Shown: positions 1 through 10,145 of the stretch, in pieces
Numbering within the stretch: the stretch's first letter is position 1
How the letters are laid out: every line of letters begins with the position of its first letter
Assembly: GCF_964204865.1 (NCBI RefSeq)
Contig: NC_135259.1
Location: forward strand, 22,082,974-22,146,973
Direction: 5' to 3'
Source of the DNA: Styela clava
Lineage: Eukaryota; Chordata; Ascidiacea; Stolidobranchia; Styelidae
Length of the DNA: 64,000 bases
Position numbers and translations under genes: made by a program
Notes under the pieces: model-generated
The model's input: only the letters and a program-made list of their open reading frames with translations
Databases searched by the model: none
What the model was told of the DNA's origin: nothing

Positions 1-103
1 GAATCACCCTACGGCGACACGGCGCCCAGCAATCCACTCGCACAACAGGTGTGGTGGTGAGCGCATTTCTAACGTCTAGCATGATGCGCCACACCGTCGA
101 GCC
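1..103 (-). repeat. tRNA-derived SINE, truncated copy
   Basis: This is the reverse-strand body of the SINE family found in fuller form at 42790-43132. It shares the segments that read, on this strand, 'accctacggcg', 'cagcaatcc' and 'gatgcgccaca'. It starts at the window edge and lacks the B-box segment, so it is internally deleted. A second fragment of the same family, in the other orientation (the 'cttatcggctttt' tail), lies at about 162-211. Confidence 0.7.
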
Positions 104-211
104 TTTTTTGATAAGCCAATGCTACGAGTTACACATGTCGATGCTTAGGGAAACATTCATTAAGTCTTCTTATCGGCTTTTCTCTTCCTCGGGGAAAAAA
201 TATGAAAACCC

Positions 212-2769
212 GGTCGTGAAAGAATATCACAATACACATGCGCATTTTTAGGGTTGCCACAATTCTCAAACAAGTGTAATCTTTTATGACAAAATTACCG
301 ATTGCGCCAATGCTGCAGCCAATATATACATTTGACTCTGATAAATTTAAAAATTAGCTATTTGTGTAAATTTAATGCTAGTGAAAGTAAATGTACCACG
401 CTGTCTGGCATATTCGAAAACCATACTGCACATAGAAATGATAATTTATTACGATCACTTATTTCTTAAAGTTTTAGACATGCTGTCGTCTGGCTGGGTC
501 TGTTGTTGTGCTTTTTCAGACAGAATTTCTTTGTGACACTGTTTTTTATAAATTATCTTACAAAAGAATATCTTCCCTATCATATTTTTAATACCGGTAT
601 ATCTGATTTGGCCCGACTAATTCCGGCCAATAAAACATGGCACCGGGCTTTGACTCAATTTCGATCGAGGTTGGGATTTGCTGCGGAGCTTTGGTCAGCG
701 TACGTTCGACGATAGAGCATGGTAAGTATGAAGACAAATCTGTGAGTCCTCTGCCAGACGATTGGCTTCGAAAAAATTCGATAAACATATACGGTACGTT
801 GAAGATGGTTATGACTCTATTTGAGGAGGGATTTCTGTGATCAAACCGTCTCTGTGTTCAGTATATAAGTTTATTTCGACCCCATACAGCAACAGCTGTA
901 CAGCCATAATCAGCAATAGACGATAAAATAATTGATAAAAACAAAATAAATAAAACTGATTATAGAATTGGGAAAGCAAACGAAACCTCAAGTAAAGCGT
1001 ACAGGTTTTATGTGGGAAGGTAGACTATTTATAAAAGAAGTAGTAAATTAGTACAGCAGTAACGGTACCGGTACCGGTACCGTTCCAAAGGTTGCAGTAC
1101 GGTACCGGTACTGAAATACAGAAACAGGCCAACTCTCAGACTCTTGGCAATGGTATCGATGTAATGGATCGGCCATTCTTTTCGATATAGACTAGTTACC
1201 GGTAGCTTTTCAGAGTGTTTTACAAAAAACAAATCTGCGAATGTTGAAATTATTTTTTGCATGAACAGGATGGAGGAATCATCCAACTGTCTGAGTGATA
1301 CAGTGATATTTTTCTCATTAAACTGGAGCCATGCTCGTCCCCACCCTCTCGAGTAGAAACTGGAACTATTTAGCAGCCAAACTAGCTCCAATAATCCTGA
1401 ATTTACCTGATTGTGCTACCATCAGAAGTGATGACAGCAAGTTTGTAAAATATTACAGTATTATTACTGGTACCTGTATTATAAATATGTTGGAGCTGTC
1501 ACTGCACGACCAGGAGGCTTTCTCAGACTTTTCTGATCATGATATGGCTTAAAACTGTCTGAGTTATGACTTTATGTCTTTTATTGTTGCCTCGGGACAG
1601 TGGTAGTTGTTTGAAAATAATAATGTTCAAGTACTTGTATATTCATAGGACTATTGGTATTACAGTTGTGACCATTAACCTGCCAGTACAGGTACAGCCC
1701 TAACTTATGCCCCATTGGGAGTATTTATTGTTCATGTTTGAGGTATTTTTGGGGTGAAAGCACACACACAGTCACACATTATTTTTGCTAATAGCATAAC
1801 AACACGGCACAACAGCTATTATATCGGTATTGCAAGTAATCTGAGTTTATGGGCACATATTCATCACAAAACAATTATATTGTAAAAACTAAGGATAATT
1901 TAATGAATTTGCTCAAATTGCTTCTCTTTCTAAATATAGAGTCAAGACGACTCACAGGTCGTCTAAATTTGGGTCAAATTTGCTGTCAATTAAGTATGTG
2001 TCTTTGTAATTTAGTTAACTAAAGTCGGTTTGTAACTTCAACCTGACCTCTTTTTGGTAACTATTGTTAAAAAAGATCGTGAGAGCATTTCACAAAATAT
2101 CCAACTGGTTGTTGGCATTCTGAAAACTAAAATAACAGCATTTGATAAATATATCATTCACTTATTTTAACAAGCTGACTGAAATTTCTCTATACTTAGT
2201 GATGGTCAATGTAAAATAAATCACTATTCTAAAACACTTACCGGTAAATCGAATCCTCAATTCCAGATCCTATTCTATTTTTGAAGATATACAGGGTGTC
2301 TATAGAGTCCCTTTATAATTTCAATTTTGTTATGGGGTCAGTTCTTGATATATTTTAACCTCGTTTGTTGTTTTTTGATCAGCAATTGTTTGAGTATTTT
2401 TACCTCATTCAAGACATCATGAAGGGCCAAAACAATAAATGGTATCGATAAATTATTCCTTTGCAATTTGGAAAAAATTTAAGACTTTATGGAGATCCTG
2501 TATATTCAAATTACGCCCAATATACAATTATATCAAAAATGCTTCTAAGCGTATTATTTAGTGAAGTATATTCAAGCACAGCAAAGTTGGTGTCGGCAGA
2601 ACGATGTAGTTTGTGTCGTTGCAATTCACATTGCCTATTATGCCCTGATAAATTTCCCTCCCTTTATACATATGTACATACGCTAGTAGTGTTTTTAGCA
2701 AACAATGCATTGATGATTTGAAACGTCAAAAATTAAATCGTTTGTGTGTTATATGTACACAAAATATTG
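212..2769. other. Intergenic DNA, no convincing gene
   Basis: No open frame here looks conserved. The stretch holds a dispersed repeat at about 861-1022, related to 42600-42776 and 48828-49012. It also has a short palindromic run of the hexamer accggt at about 1058-1110, and a fragment at about 2195-2290 resembling 51744-51840 (the 'cctattctattttt' repeat). Otherwise nothing recognisable was seen. Confidence 0.5.
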
Positions 2770-2999
2770 GACGCTTCCGAAGTATGTGAACCGAGATGGC
2801 GGACACCGGAATGTAGTATGTGTACCAGGTTAGGTTTAGGCCATAATTTTATTCCAATTTTCTTTATTTTAGTTTTATTACGAGTTTAAGGACAAGGTAA
2901 GCGACTCTCGTAGTACCTGTACCTAAAATTATGGCCTAGTGTGGTACACATACGACGTTTCGGTGTCTGCTATCTTGGTTCACATACTTTGGGAGTACC
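2770..2999. mobile_element. MITE, GG-terminus family, long form (A1)
   Basis: This non-coding element of about 230 bp folds back on itself. The left arm carries 'ccgaagtatgtgaacc' and 'ggcggacaccgg', and the right arm carries their reverse complements and ends in 'gggagtacc'. The flanks, aaatattg and acatattg, match at 7 of 8 positions, which fits an 8-bp target duplication. It lies about 400 bp upstream of the ELAV-like start codon. It has no coding capacity. Confidence 0.8.
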
Positions 3000-3404
3000 A
3001 CATATTGTAATACTGACATTTACAGCAACTGTCACAACCACATTTTTAAAATTTTCAGGGAAATGCCCCCCCCTCTCCAGATTTTGACAATAAATTAGTA
3101 CTTTTGTTTATTTATTTGCAACTTTTTGCTATTTGCCTTAATTGTTTTTTTGCTTTTATATTGTTTAATTGCAATTTTTATTATTGTTTATTTGTAAATT
3201 TTTCATTTTTTTGCACATTTTTTATTTCAAGCTTTAGTTAACATACCCTAAATATTTGGGTATTTTTGAGAACATTTTCAAAGTATTTTTGAAGATTTTG
3301 ACGTTTTTTCGGATTTTTTGAAGCCCCCCTTTTTGCTTCATTCTTGAGGATATTTTTTCGAATTTTTCGTTTTGATTTTTGAGTGAAAAAAAACCTCCCT
3401 AACA

Positions 3405-4547
3405 ATGACTGAAGAGGCTGAAAGCATTAACAAAACCAACTTAATAATTAACTATCTTCCTCAATGTCTGTCAGACGAGGAATTCTACAGTCTATTCACC
3501 ACGATAGGACCAGTGTATTCAGCTCGAATCATTCGAGAACGATCGACCGGTTATAGCTATGGGTACGGATTCGTGAAGTACCAGAACCCTGATCATGCTG
3601 CCACAGCTATAGAACAACTCAATGGATTCACTTTGTTGAATAAGCAAATTAAAGTTGCGTATTCGCTTCCGTCTGGGCACGACAACAAAAATATCAATGT
3701 CTATGTGAAAGGCCTCCCGGCTAATACAACGAATGATACAATGCGAGAGTTGTTTAAATCTTACGGCGAAATTATCGAATGTCGAGCAATTCCTGACAAA
3801 ATCACTGGACTTTGCCAAGGAATTGGGTTCGTTTTATTCTCGAAAAAAGAACAGGCAGAGAATGCTATTTCAGCGTTGAATGGAACGAAGGTTGAAGGGG
3901 GCGCCGAACCTCTTCTCGTGAAATTCGCGAAAAATGATCAAAAGAACCAGAAGCTGGCACCACAGGGTCCAAGAAATGGTGGGAACAACTTTGCTGACGG
4001 GAATTACGCGAGTGGGTTTGGTGGTAACAACTACACAGGAGGGTATGGTTCATATGGGAATTACGCCAACTACGGGTCCAGTAATTATGGAGCAACCAAT
4101 TACGTTGGCTGGGAGAATTCTATGTCTATGATGAGAGCAGGGGGCATGATGCAAGGGGGTGGGCCAATACGGGGAGGGATCGGGGCCAGAGGACGCAACA
4201 TGAACCGATACTCCCCAATGACTGGCCCGAGATTCGGATTCAATGGACAACAACAACCACAGTTAGGACAGACAGCGGGGGCTGCATCGCCTGACGGATT
4301 TATTGTGTTTGTTTACGGAATCGGGCCACACATGAATGAAGATATGCTTTGGCAAATGTGCAGTCCATTTGGAGATGTCAAACGGGTCAATGTGATTCGC
4401 GACCACTCGAAAAACCAGGGAAAGGGATACGGCTTTGTAACGTTCGGGACATTGCAGGAAGCGTCCTACTGCATCAACCAACTGAATGGTTCACCTTATG
4501 AAGGAAAACAACTACAGGTGTCTCTGAAAACACAGAAACCCAATTAG
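3405..4547 (+). CDS. ELAV/Hu-like RNA-binding protein, three RRMs, intronless
   Basis: The 380-residue protein has three RNA recognition motifs in the ELAV arrangement. RRM1 is about residues 11-88 (RNP2 LIINYL at 13-18, RNP1 YGYGFVKY at 52-59). RRM2 is about 97-175 (RNP2 VYVKGL at 99-104, RNP1 QGIGFVLF at 138-145). RRM3 is about 298-376 (RNP2 VFVYGI at 301-306, RNP1 KGYGFVTF at 340-347). Family members bind U/AU-rich sequences in pre-mRNA and mRNA and control splicing, stability and translation, mostly in neurons. The RRM2-RRM3 linker (about 180-296) is rich in Gly, Asn, Tyr and Met and looks disordered. Vertebrate ELAVL genes have several coding introns; this one has none, which suggests a retrocopy or intron loss. 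The start has no competing upstream in-frame Met and follows a very T-rich leader. A possible 5'UTR splice acceptor (ccccctctccag) ends near 3078. Confidence 0.9.
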   Translation: MTEEAESINKTNLIINYLPQCLSDEEFYSLFTTIGPVYSARIIRERSTGYSYGYGFVKYQNPDHAATAIEQLNGFTLLNKQIKVAYSLPSGHDNKNINVYVKGLPANTTNDTMRELFKSYGEIIECRAIPDKITGLCQGIGFVLFSKKEQAENAISALNGTKVEGGAEPLLVKFAKNDQKNQKLAPQGPRNGGNNFADGNYASGFGGNNYTGGYGSYGNYANYGSSNYGATNYVGWENSMSMMRAGGMMQGGGPIRGGIGARGRNMNRYSPMTGPRFGFNGQQQPQLGQTAGAASPDGFIVFVYGIGPHMNEDMLWQMCSPFGDVKRVNVIRDHSKNQGKGYGFVTFGTLQEASYCINQLNGSPYEGKQLQVSLKTQKPN

Positions 4548-5444
4548 TGCACCGACGAAAAACTCTTGCCGAAGCGACTTATAAATTAATTGTGCTCTGA
4601 GCTCTGATTTATCCACACTTTGGACCAAATTTATTGCCATACATGGTTCTGAAACTTTCCTAATCCTTCTGGAGGCTCGAAACATATTGAGACCACCGTT
4701 TCTAAATCGGTTTCTATGGTTACTTTGTGTGCTACTACATTTAATTTAATAATAAGAAAGTCAACAAATGAAGGCCAAAGAATTAAACAAATCTTATTAA
4801 AATTAGCGCCAGATTAGGAACCTGTATCTACTATTCCTTTTGTATCAAAAAATCCACATGCATATAAAGCAAAGGCTATTTTGAATGAAGTGAATCTGGA
4901 GTTTTGCTGGACACTAACATAAATGTGTTTCTGTAACTGCGGGCCAATCAGGCTATTAAACACTTAATGTTTTTAATTTTTTGCGTTCTAGAATCTGCCA
5001 ATTGTTACGCTTGTATCACAGTGTAAGCATGTGTATATTCATAAGAGTTCAATTATACCGGTATATTAATTTTATGTACCGGTCCCTTTTGGACGCAACC
5101 TTCTCTTGGCCTGCAAATATTCTTTCGCTTCTAATTTTGGTCCCCTGTCAATCAACTTTGTGAAACACTGCTTTAACGTATATAATCGTGATAGTGTCCT
5201 TGAATCAAGAATGCTGTAGCGAGTGTGAAGATAGGTCTATTGATTCTAAGTAATTCAAGAGTCTTGCTGCACATATTTTTTGTCATAGTTCAAATATGCC
5301 TGTCTGAGAAAAACATTTTTGTATGTTGAAGTAAGAATGCTGTAGCGATTGATTACTATTCTATGGGATCCAAGAGTTTTTGAGACAAAATTGAAAGTGT
5401 CTGATTTTAAAATCGTTAATTTGAATTATATTATAAGAAATGGG
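4548..5444. other. 3' flank of the ELAV-like gene and intergenic DNA
   Basis: This AT-rich sequence has several possible poly(A) signals of the attaaa type, near 4784 and 4950. No second coding region is visible. A segment at about 5200-5380 recurs in diverged form near 15540-15650 and 47419-47545 ('gagtcttgctg' and 'aatgctgtagc' type words), so it is probably an old dispersed repeat. Confidence 0.4.
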
Positions 5445-5639
5445 GTTGCTCCAGAAGTATGTCTACCAATTTGGAGGTAACTAATTTTGTTCGCCTACTT
5501 TACATCAAGTTGTTTGAAGGGACTGAAACCTAAGGGCAGGAGTTTATTCACTTGGCTAACACAGACAGTCATCGAACTGAAATGAGGAAAATTGGAATAA
5601 AATTATGGCCTAACCTGGTACACATAGTACGGGAGTACC
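5445..5639. mobile_element. MITE, GG-terminus family, short form (B1)
   Basis: The left end reads 'gctccagaagtatgt' and the right end 'cgggagtacc'. The interior carries the type-B words 'tacatcaagttgt', 'gggactgaaacct' and 'cttggctaacacagacag'. The flanks gaaatggg and gaaattgg match at 7 of 8 positions. Confidence 0.75.
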
Positions 5640-6462
5640 GAAATTGGTGTCTTTTATTAAGCTTCAAGCTAATCATATATTGAAGCAATACTCACCATGG
5701 CGTTTCAACAAAAAGTACGAGGAGTTTAAATTTCCTGATTTTCTCCCAAATTTTTTTTCATGAGTCTCCTTTTGGGTTAAATCCCTGGAGTTTTCAATCT
5801 ATTTAGGATTCCAAATTTGTTGAAAAAATATTGAAATACCAATGGCTATTTATGCTTGATATTTAAATTGATGCGCCTCACCAGAGGTTTCTATGGCATA
5901 TTCTAGTGGATTTGATGTAGGTAATTTTAGGATCTGGGCCACTTTTATAATACTTCTAATCAGAAAACTAAATTATTTTAGAATAGGTATCAACAGTTTA
6001 TTGCAAATTATCGCTGAACAATTTTGGACAAACCTTGCTAAATTGTGTCTCTTTAGTTTCAGAAAACTGTAAAATGTGTGTTTTTTGTTGAAAATGACCC
6101 AATTGACAATGTACCTGAACATAGAATGTATTCAGAATGATTTTAGCCGTCTTTGCTGTAAGCGCTTCGTTATTTTGGACATTATTTGGTCCAAAATTTG
6201 TTGTTTTGGTGCATTTAATTATTCTACAGTGTATTAAAACTCTTCTTTATACTTGAAGCTGGTGTTGATTAAGTGTTTTTCATGGAAATCCAAGAGGTTT
6301 TCAAGGAGTTGTTTAAATGCCTGCTGTTAGGGGACTCAAAGTTATGGGCATCTACGAAAATTTCAAGACCTACTGAAACTGTACTAAGCCATGGTGATGC
6401 ATTACATGCAGTCAGAAGTAAATTAAACCCATCAAGGGGGCTTGCAAAAAATGTTCATTCTT

Positions 6463-6674
6463 GGGCGCTATAGAAGTACCATGTGTACCAATATAGAGAA
6501 AACTAATTTTGTTTGCCTTCTTTACATCAAGTTGTGAATAGGACTGAAACCTATGGGCAGGGGGTATATTCACTTGGCCAATGCAGACAGTCCCCGAACT
6601 CTTAATAGAATTAGAATAAGGAAAATCGGAATAAAGTCATGGTCTAACCTGCTACACACACTACCGGAGCAACC
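6463..6674. mobile_element. MITE, GG-terminus family, short form (B2)
   Basis: Type-B interior with 'atgtgtaccaatat', 'tacatcaagttgt' and 'cctatgggcaggggg', and the reverse-complement end 'ctaccggagcaacc'. The ends are diverged, so the borders are approximate. Confidence 0.65.
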
Positions 6675-7886
6675 ATCTATTCAAATGAAGGGGGCGCATG
6701 TCAGTGTAAAATAGCTTATATTTTACGTAACAAGTCTGTTCTTTCGGTAGACACCTAGCTGGTTGTTACGACCTACATTTTGCATACTGTTGTACCTCAA
6801 AAACAAGACAAATTCCTATTTCAATTTTCTAAAGAAAAATAACACTAGGGCCTATTTTTTGGGAGGATGTCTTATTTTGATTTATCAAAAACAAAATTAC
6901 GAAGTAGAGAATAAGATTTTTAAAAAGACAAAAACCAATATCCATCTACTTATAATAATAGGTTTTAATTAAAAAAAATGCTAAACGTATATTATTCAAA
7001 AAAGACTAGCTTTCAAAATAGGTAGTTGAACTTTTGCACTATCGACTAGGTCTAGGGGGAAGGCTTATATTGAAACTCGTTTCTAAAATTCAGGCAAGTG
7101 GTCTCGTCTTCAGGAAAACATGGCAGTTTATTCACATCTTTCGCTCCTAACAAGACCCAACAGAATCTTCCTAGCTCGGCATTGCCTAGCCAATTATATA
7201 GGATTTGAATCTAATGGATCGAGAATGTGATTATTGTTTCACAAAAATGAAAGCGCCAAACTGATGCACTTTGTGTCCAGTAAAATCAAGCTTACCATAC
7301 ATGTCGGTTTAGTTGGGATTAGGACAATCCTGATTTTGACAATTTGTCACAGACAGTAGGCCTAAATATCCCGGTATGTATGGCGGTCATCAAATATTTT
7401 TTTAATTCTTTCAAATTTTTTTAACAAAGACAGCCGATTTACCTCTGATTTGCAACTCACTTTATTAGTTAAGATATGTAAAGAGAGTTTTATATCATAG
7501 TTATGATATGAAGTATGAACTATACATTAATTTGCCTCCCAATTATGCTGTTGTTAATCGTTGCAAAAACCATTTAAAGGATATTTTAACCAGACTGATT
7601 CACCCAATCTACCTACATTGGTATAATAAATGTTGAACCAAGGTTGGCTTGTCCAATCTGCACTGTCACAGTTTTTTTCTTGAAATATATGTAAGCCTAG
7701 GTAAAACCCAAATAAAGATTGATTTGCTCAGTATCTGAAATAAAGTTCTAACTAACATAAGCATGATTCAATTAAGATAGTGAAATCTGATAAAACTTTT
7801 GGTTGATTCAGAGTCTGGCTATCAAATCAGGATGAAAACAAATTTTGAAACAAAACTTGGTGGTGTGGCAAGCTTTTTCGTTGGAC
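6675..7886. other. Intergenic DNA
   Basis: AT-rich sequence without a convincing coding frame, splice-bounded exon or clean repeat border. Confidence 0.4.
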
Positions 7887-8327
7887 CAGTGGTTCTCAAA
7901 CTTTTTAACCCACCTTTTTACAATTTGTCAAATCTCGCGCCCCTCCTCAAAAATAACTAGCTAACAATAAGCTACAAACGAGAATATCGGTCAGAGACCG
8001 AAGACTTATCGATTGAAAGTTAGGGGATCCTCCAAAACAGCGCTTGTGTCCCATCACTAATTAATTATTAACTCGCTAATTATACGACATTATTCACCCA
8101 AAATCAATAGGCTTCTGATCCGAGATAAGATGAATGCACATGCAACATCTGGAGCAAATTCAATCTCGCTTTCGTGAGATATCACGTGCATCTAACAAAC
8201 AAATACCTATCAACATACTTTAGGTAATAACAGATAGTAATGCAAATGTTTTGTTTTATTTAAAAACGCATTGTAAATATGCATACATAAGGAAGAAATG
8301 CAACGCGCCCCACTGTTTGAGAAACAA
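7887..8327. mobile_element. hAT-like MITE (H1) carrying a nested insertion
   Basis: It begins with 'cagtggttctcaaac', a typical hAT-type terminal repeat, and ends in a diverged reverse complement ('actgtttgagaaac'). The interior words 'taactagctaacaataagc' and 'ataacagatagtaa' are adjacent in other copies (21751, 32803) but are separated here by about 245 bp of a different repeat (about 7977-8222). Confidence 0.7.
7977..8222 (+). repeat. Dispersed repeat F, copy 1 (nested in H1)
   Basis: It carries 'cggtcagagaccgaagac', 'tcgctaattatacgac', 'aatcaataggcttctg' and 'ctttcgtgagatatcac'. The same words occur in reverse complement and the same order at 13926-14198. The family is not identified and no open frame is present. 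Confidence 0.75.
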
Positions 8328-8505
8328 CTAATGACTGTCGAAAACGTTGCAGGTATTGCCTTTCCAAAAATCACAGCCCTGCTCACAAGTCTTCTGCTCA
8401 AGAATCAAAAACGAGAGGCTTAAACAGCAGAAGCAAAGATTTATTTCAACAGCAAAAATAGAAACAGATAGTTTGCAGGGAATATATATGAAAAAAATAG
8501 AAAAG

Positions 8506-8755
8506 AAATCGATAAAAATATTACTGGAGTCTTCAACATTGGGCCCCAGGGATAACAAGGGTTGGGACACGCAAGACTTAACCATTTGTTTATGTCAGGA
8601 ATTTTATTAATGAACAAAAATCACCGTTCACAGGTCTTAAGAAAAAAGAATCGATAAAAATATTACTGGAGTCTTCAACATTGGGCAATCCCAACAAGGG
8701 TTGGGACAAACTAACCATTTGTCTGTGTGAGGAATTTTTAATGAACAAAATTATG
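8506..8755 (+). repeat. Imperfect tandem duplication
   Basis: The segment from 'atcgataaaaatattactgg' through 'ggttgggaca' and 'taaccatttgt' to 'ggaattttt' occurs twice, at about 8506-8612 and 8647-8742, with small indels. Confidence 0.7.
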
Positions 8756-8825
8756 GCAGTAAACTTAGCAATATTATCAGTGTTGGGTTACTGAACCAAA
8801 GTAACGAGCCCCGGGTACAATTCAT

Positions 8826-8925
8826 TCCATTTACAACATTCAAAACTGGCAGCGGGCCGCACAATTTTTCCTTGTCGGGCGCATTTGGCCCGCGGACCGC
8901 AGTTTGCACACCCCTGACCTATACA
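8826..8925 (-). mobile_element. End of an hAT-like element
   Basis: Read on the minus strand, this begins near 'caggggtgtgcaaactgcgg' and continues into 'ccgcgggcc', a terminal sequence common to animal hAT transposons. No matching opposite end was assigned. Confidence 0.5.
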
Positions 8926-9760
8926 ACCTATCGACAGATCGGGCTACTTTTAGATGGCCCATCCTGTATATAAGCGTTGCGTTATTTTTTCAAATTTATT
9001 CGTTTTGGCGGGCATCTTCCCAAAAAGAAGGAAAAACAACCGGCTGAGAGTCTCCGTTAAATGGCGACCCGGGTGTTATGTATCATCGGCCGTTATTTGA
9101 CAACTTCACCTAGTCATTTATGGCGACAGAGTCCAAATCTGGTGGACTCTTGAGTACCTCCCTCTTTCAGTCGATGTTCGGATCTTAAATTAATAGAAAA
9201 CATTACTGGGGTTTGTGAAGGTGTCGCACTCAAAAAATGTGTTTGCACAAACATATAACTAGCACAAGTGTTGGGAACACTTACATGTCAACTCAGCAAT
9301 ATTATCAGTGGGGTACGAGTCACTAAACCACAAGTAATGGGTCTCACTTGAGACAGTTAAGGGGTGAATCCGTCAATGACTGAGTGTCAAAGTTCATCAC
9401 AAGTGCTAGTGCTATTCATTCATTGACCAATTCTAGTTGAGTAATTGGGATCGAAATCATATTGAAATGCAGCAGAAGAAATGAAGGCATACTATGCTAT
9501 ACAAATTTCAAGATGTTTTCAAAAGAGACAAAATATAACGCCATTTCAATATAATAAGATTAGGCCATATTACAGGCTTTTCTGTCCCTATGAAAATCCT
9601 ATTTTATAATAACAGGATTTGGAACTTCATAAAATTTAGGAAAACATGAACTATTTGGTAAGCAAAGGAAAAAAGCGTAACATGATATAACATGTCAGTA
9701 TTATTGCAGACTCTTTGAGTCTGGCATCCCATGACTGGGCTGGCTCAAACTGAATAATTT

Positions 9761-9984
9761 GGTACTCCCGAAGTATGCAAACCAAGATGGCGGACACCGG
9801 AATGTAATACGTGTACCAGGTTAGGGTTAAACAATGATTTTAGGAACGAATACTACGGAGGTCACTTGGCTAGTCCCTGAACTCGTAATAGGACTTAAAT
9901 AAGAAAAAAATGCCTTAACCCTAACCTGGTACACATACTACGTTCCGGTGTCCATCATCTTGGTTCACATAATTCGAGAGTACC
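9761..9984. mobile_element. MITE, GG-terminus family, long form (A2), perfect 8-bp TSD
   Basis: It starts 'ggtactcccgaagtatg' and ends 'cgagagtacc', with long inverted arms containing 'ggcggacaccgg' and its reverse complement. The direct repeat aataattt flanks both ends (9753-9760 and 9985-9992). The borders are therefore well fixed. Confidence 0.9.
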
Positions 9985-10145
9985 AATAATTTACTCTATT
10001 TAAATCAGGGGGGAGGGCGGGGCTGAAAAGCTTTACAACAGACTGAGCTATTTAAAAAAAGCATTCTTTATGTTCGTTTATGCTCCATCAGTGATTCGCC
10101 CAGAGTAGATTGCGAAACAGAAAGATGATTGCTTCAGTGATATTG

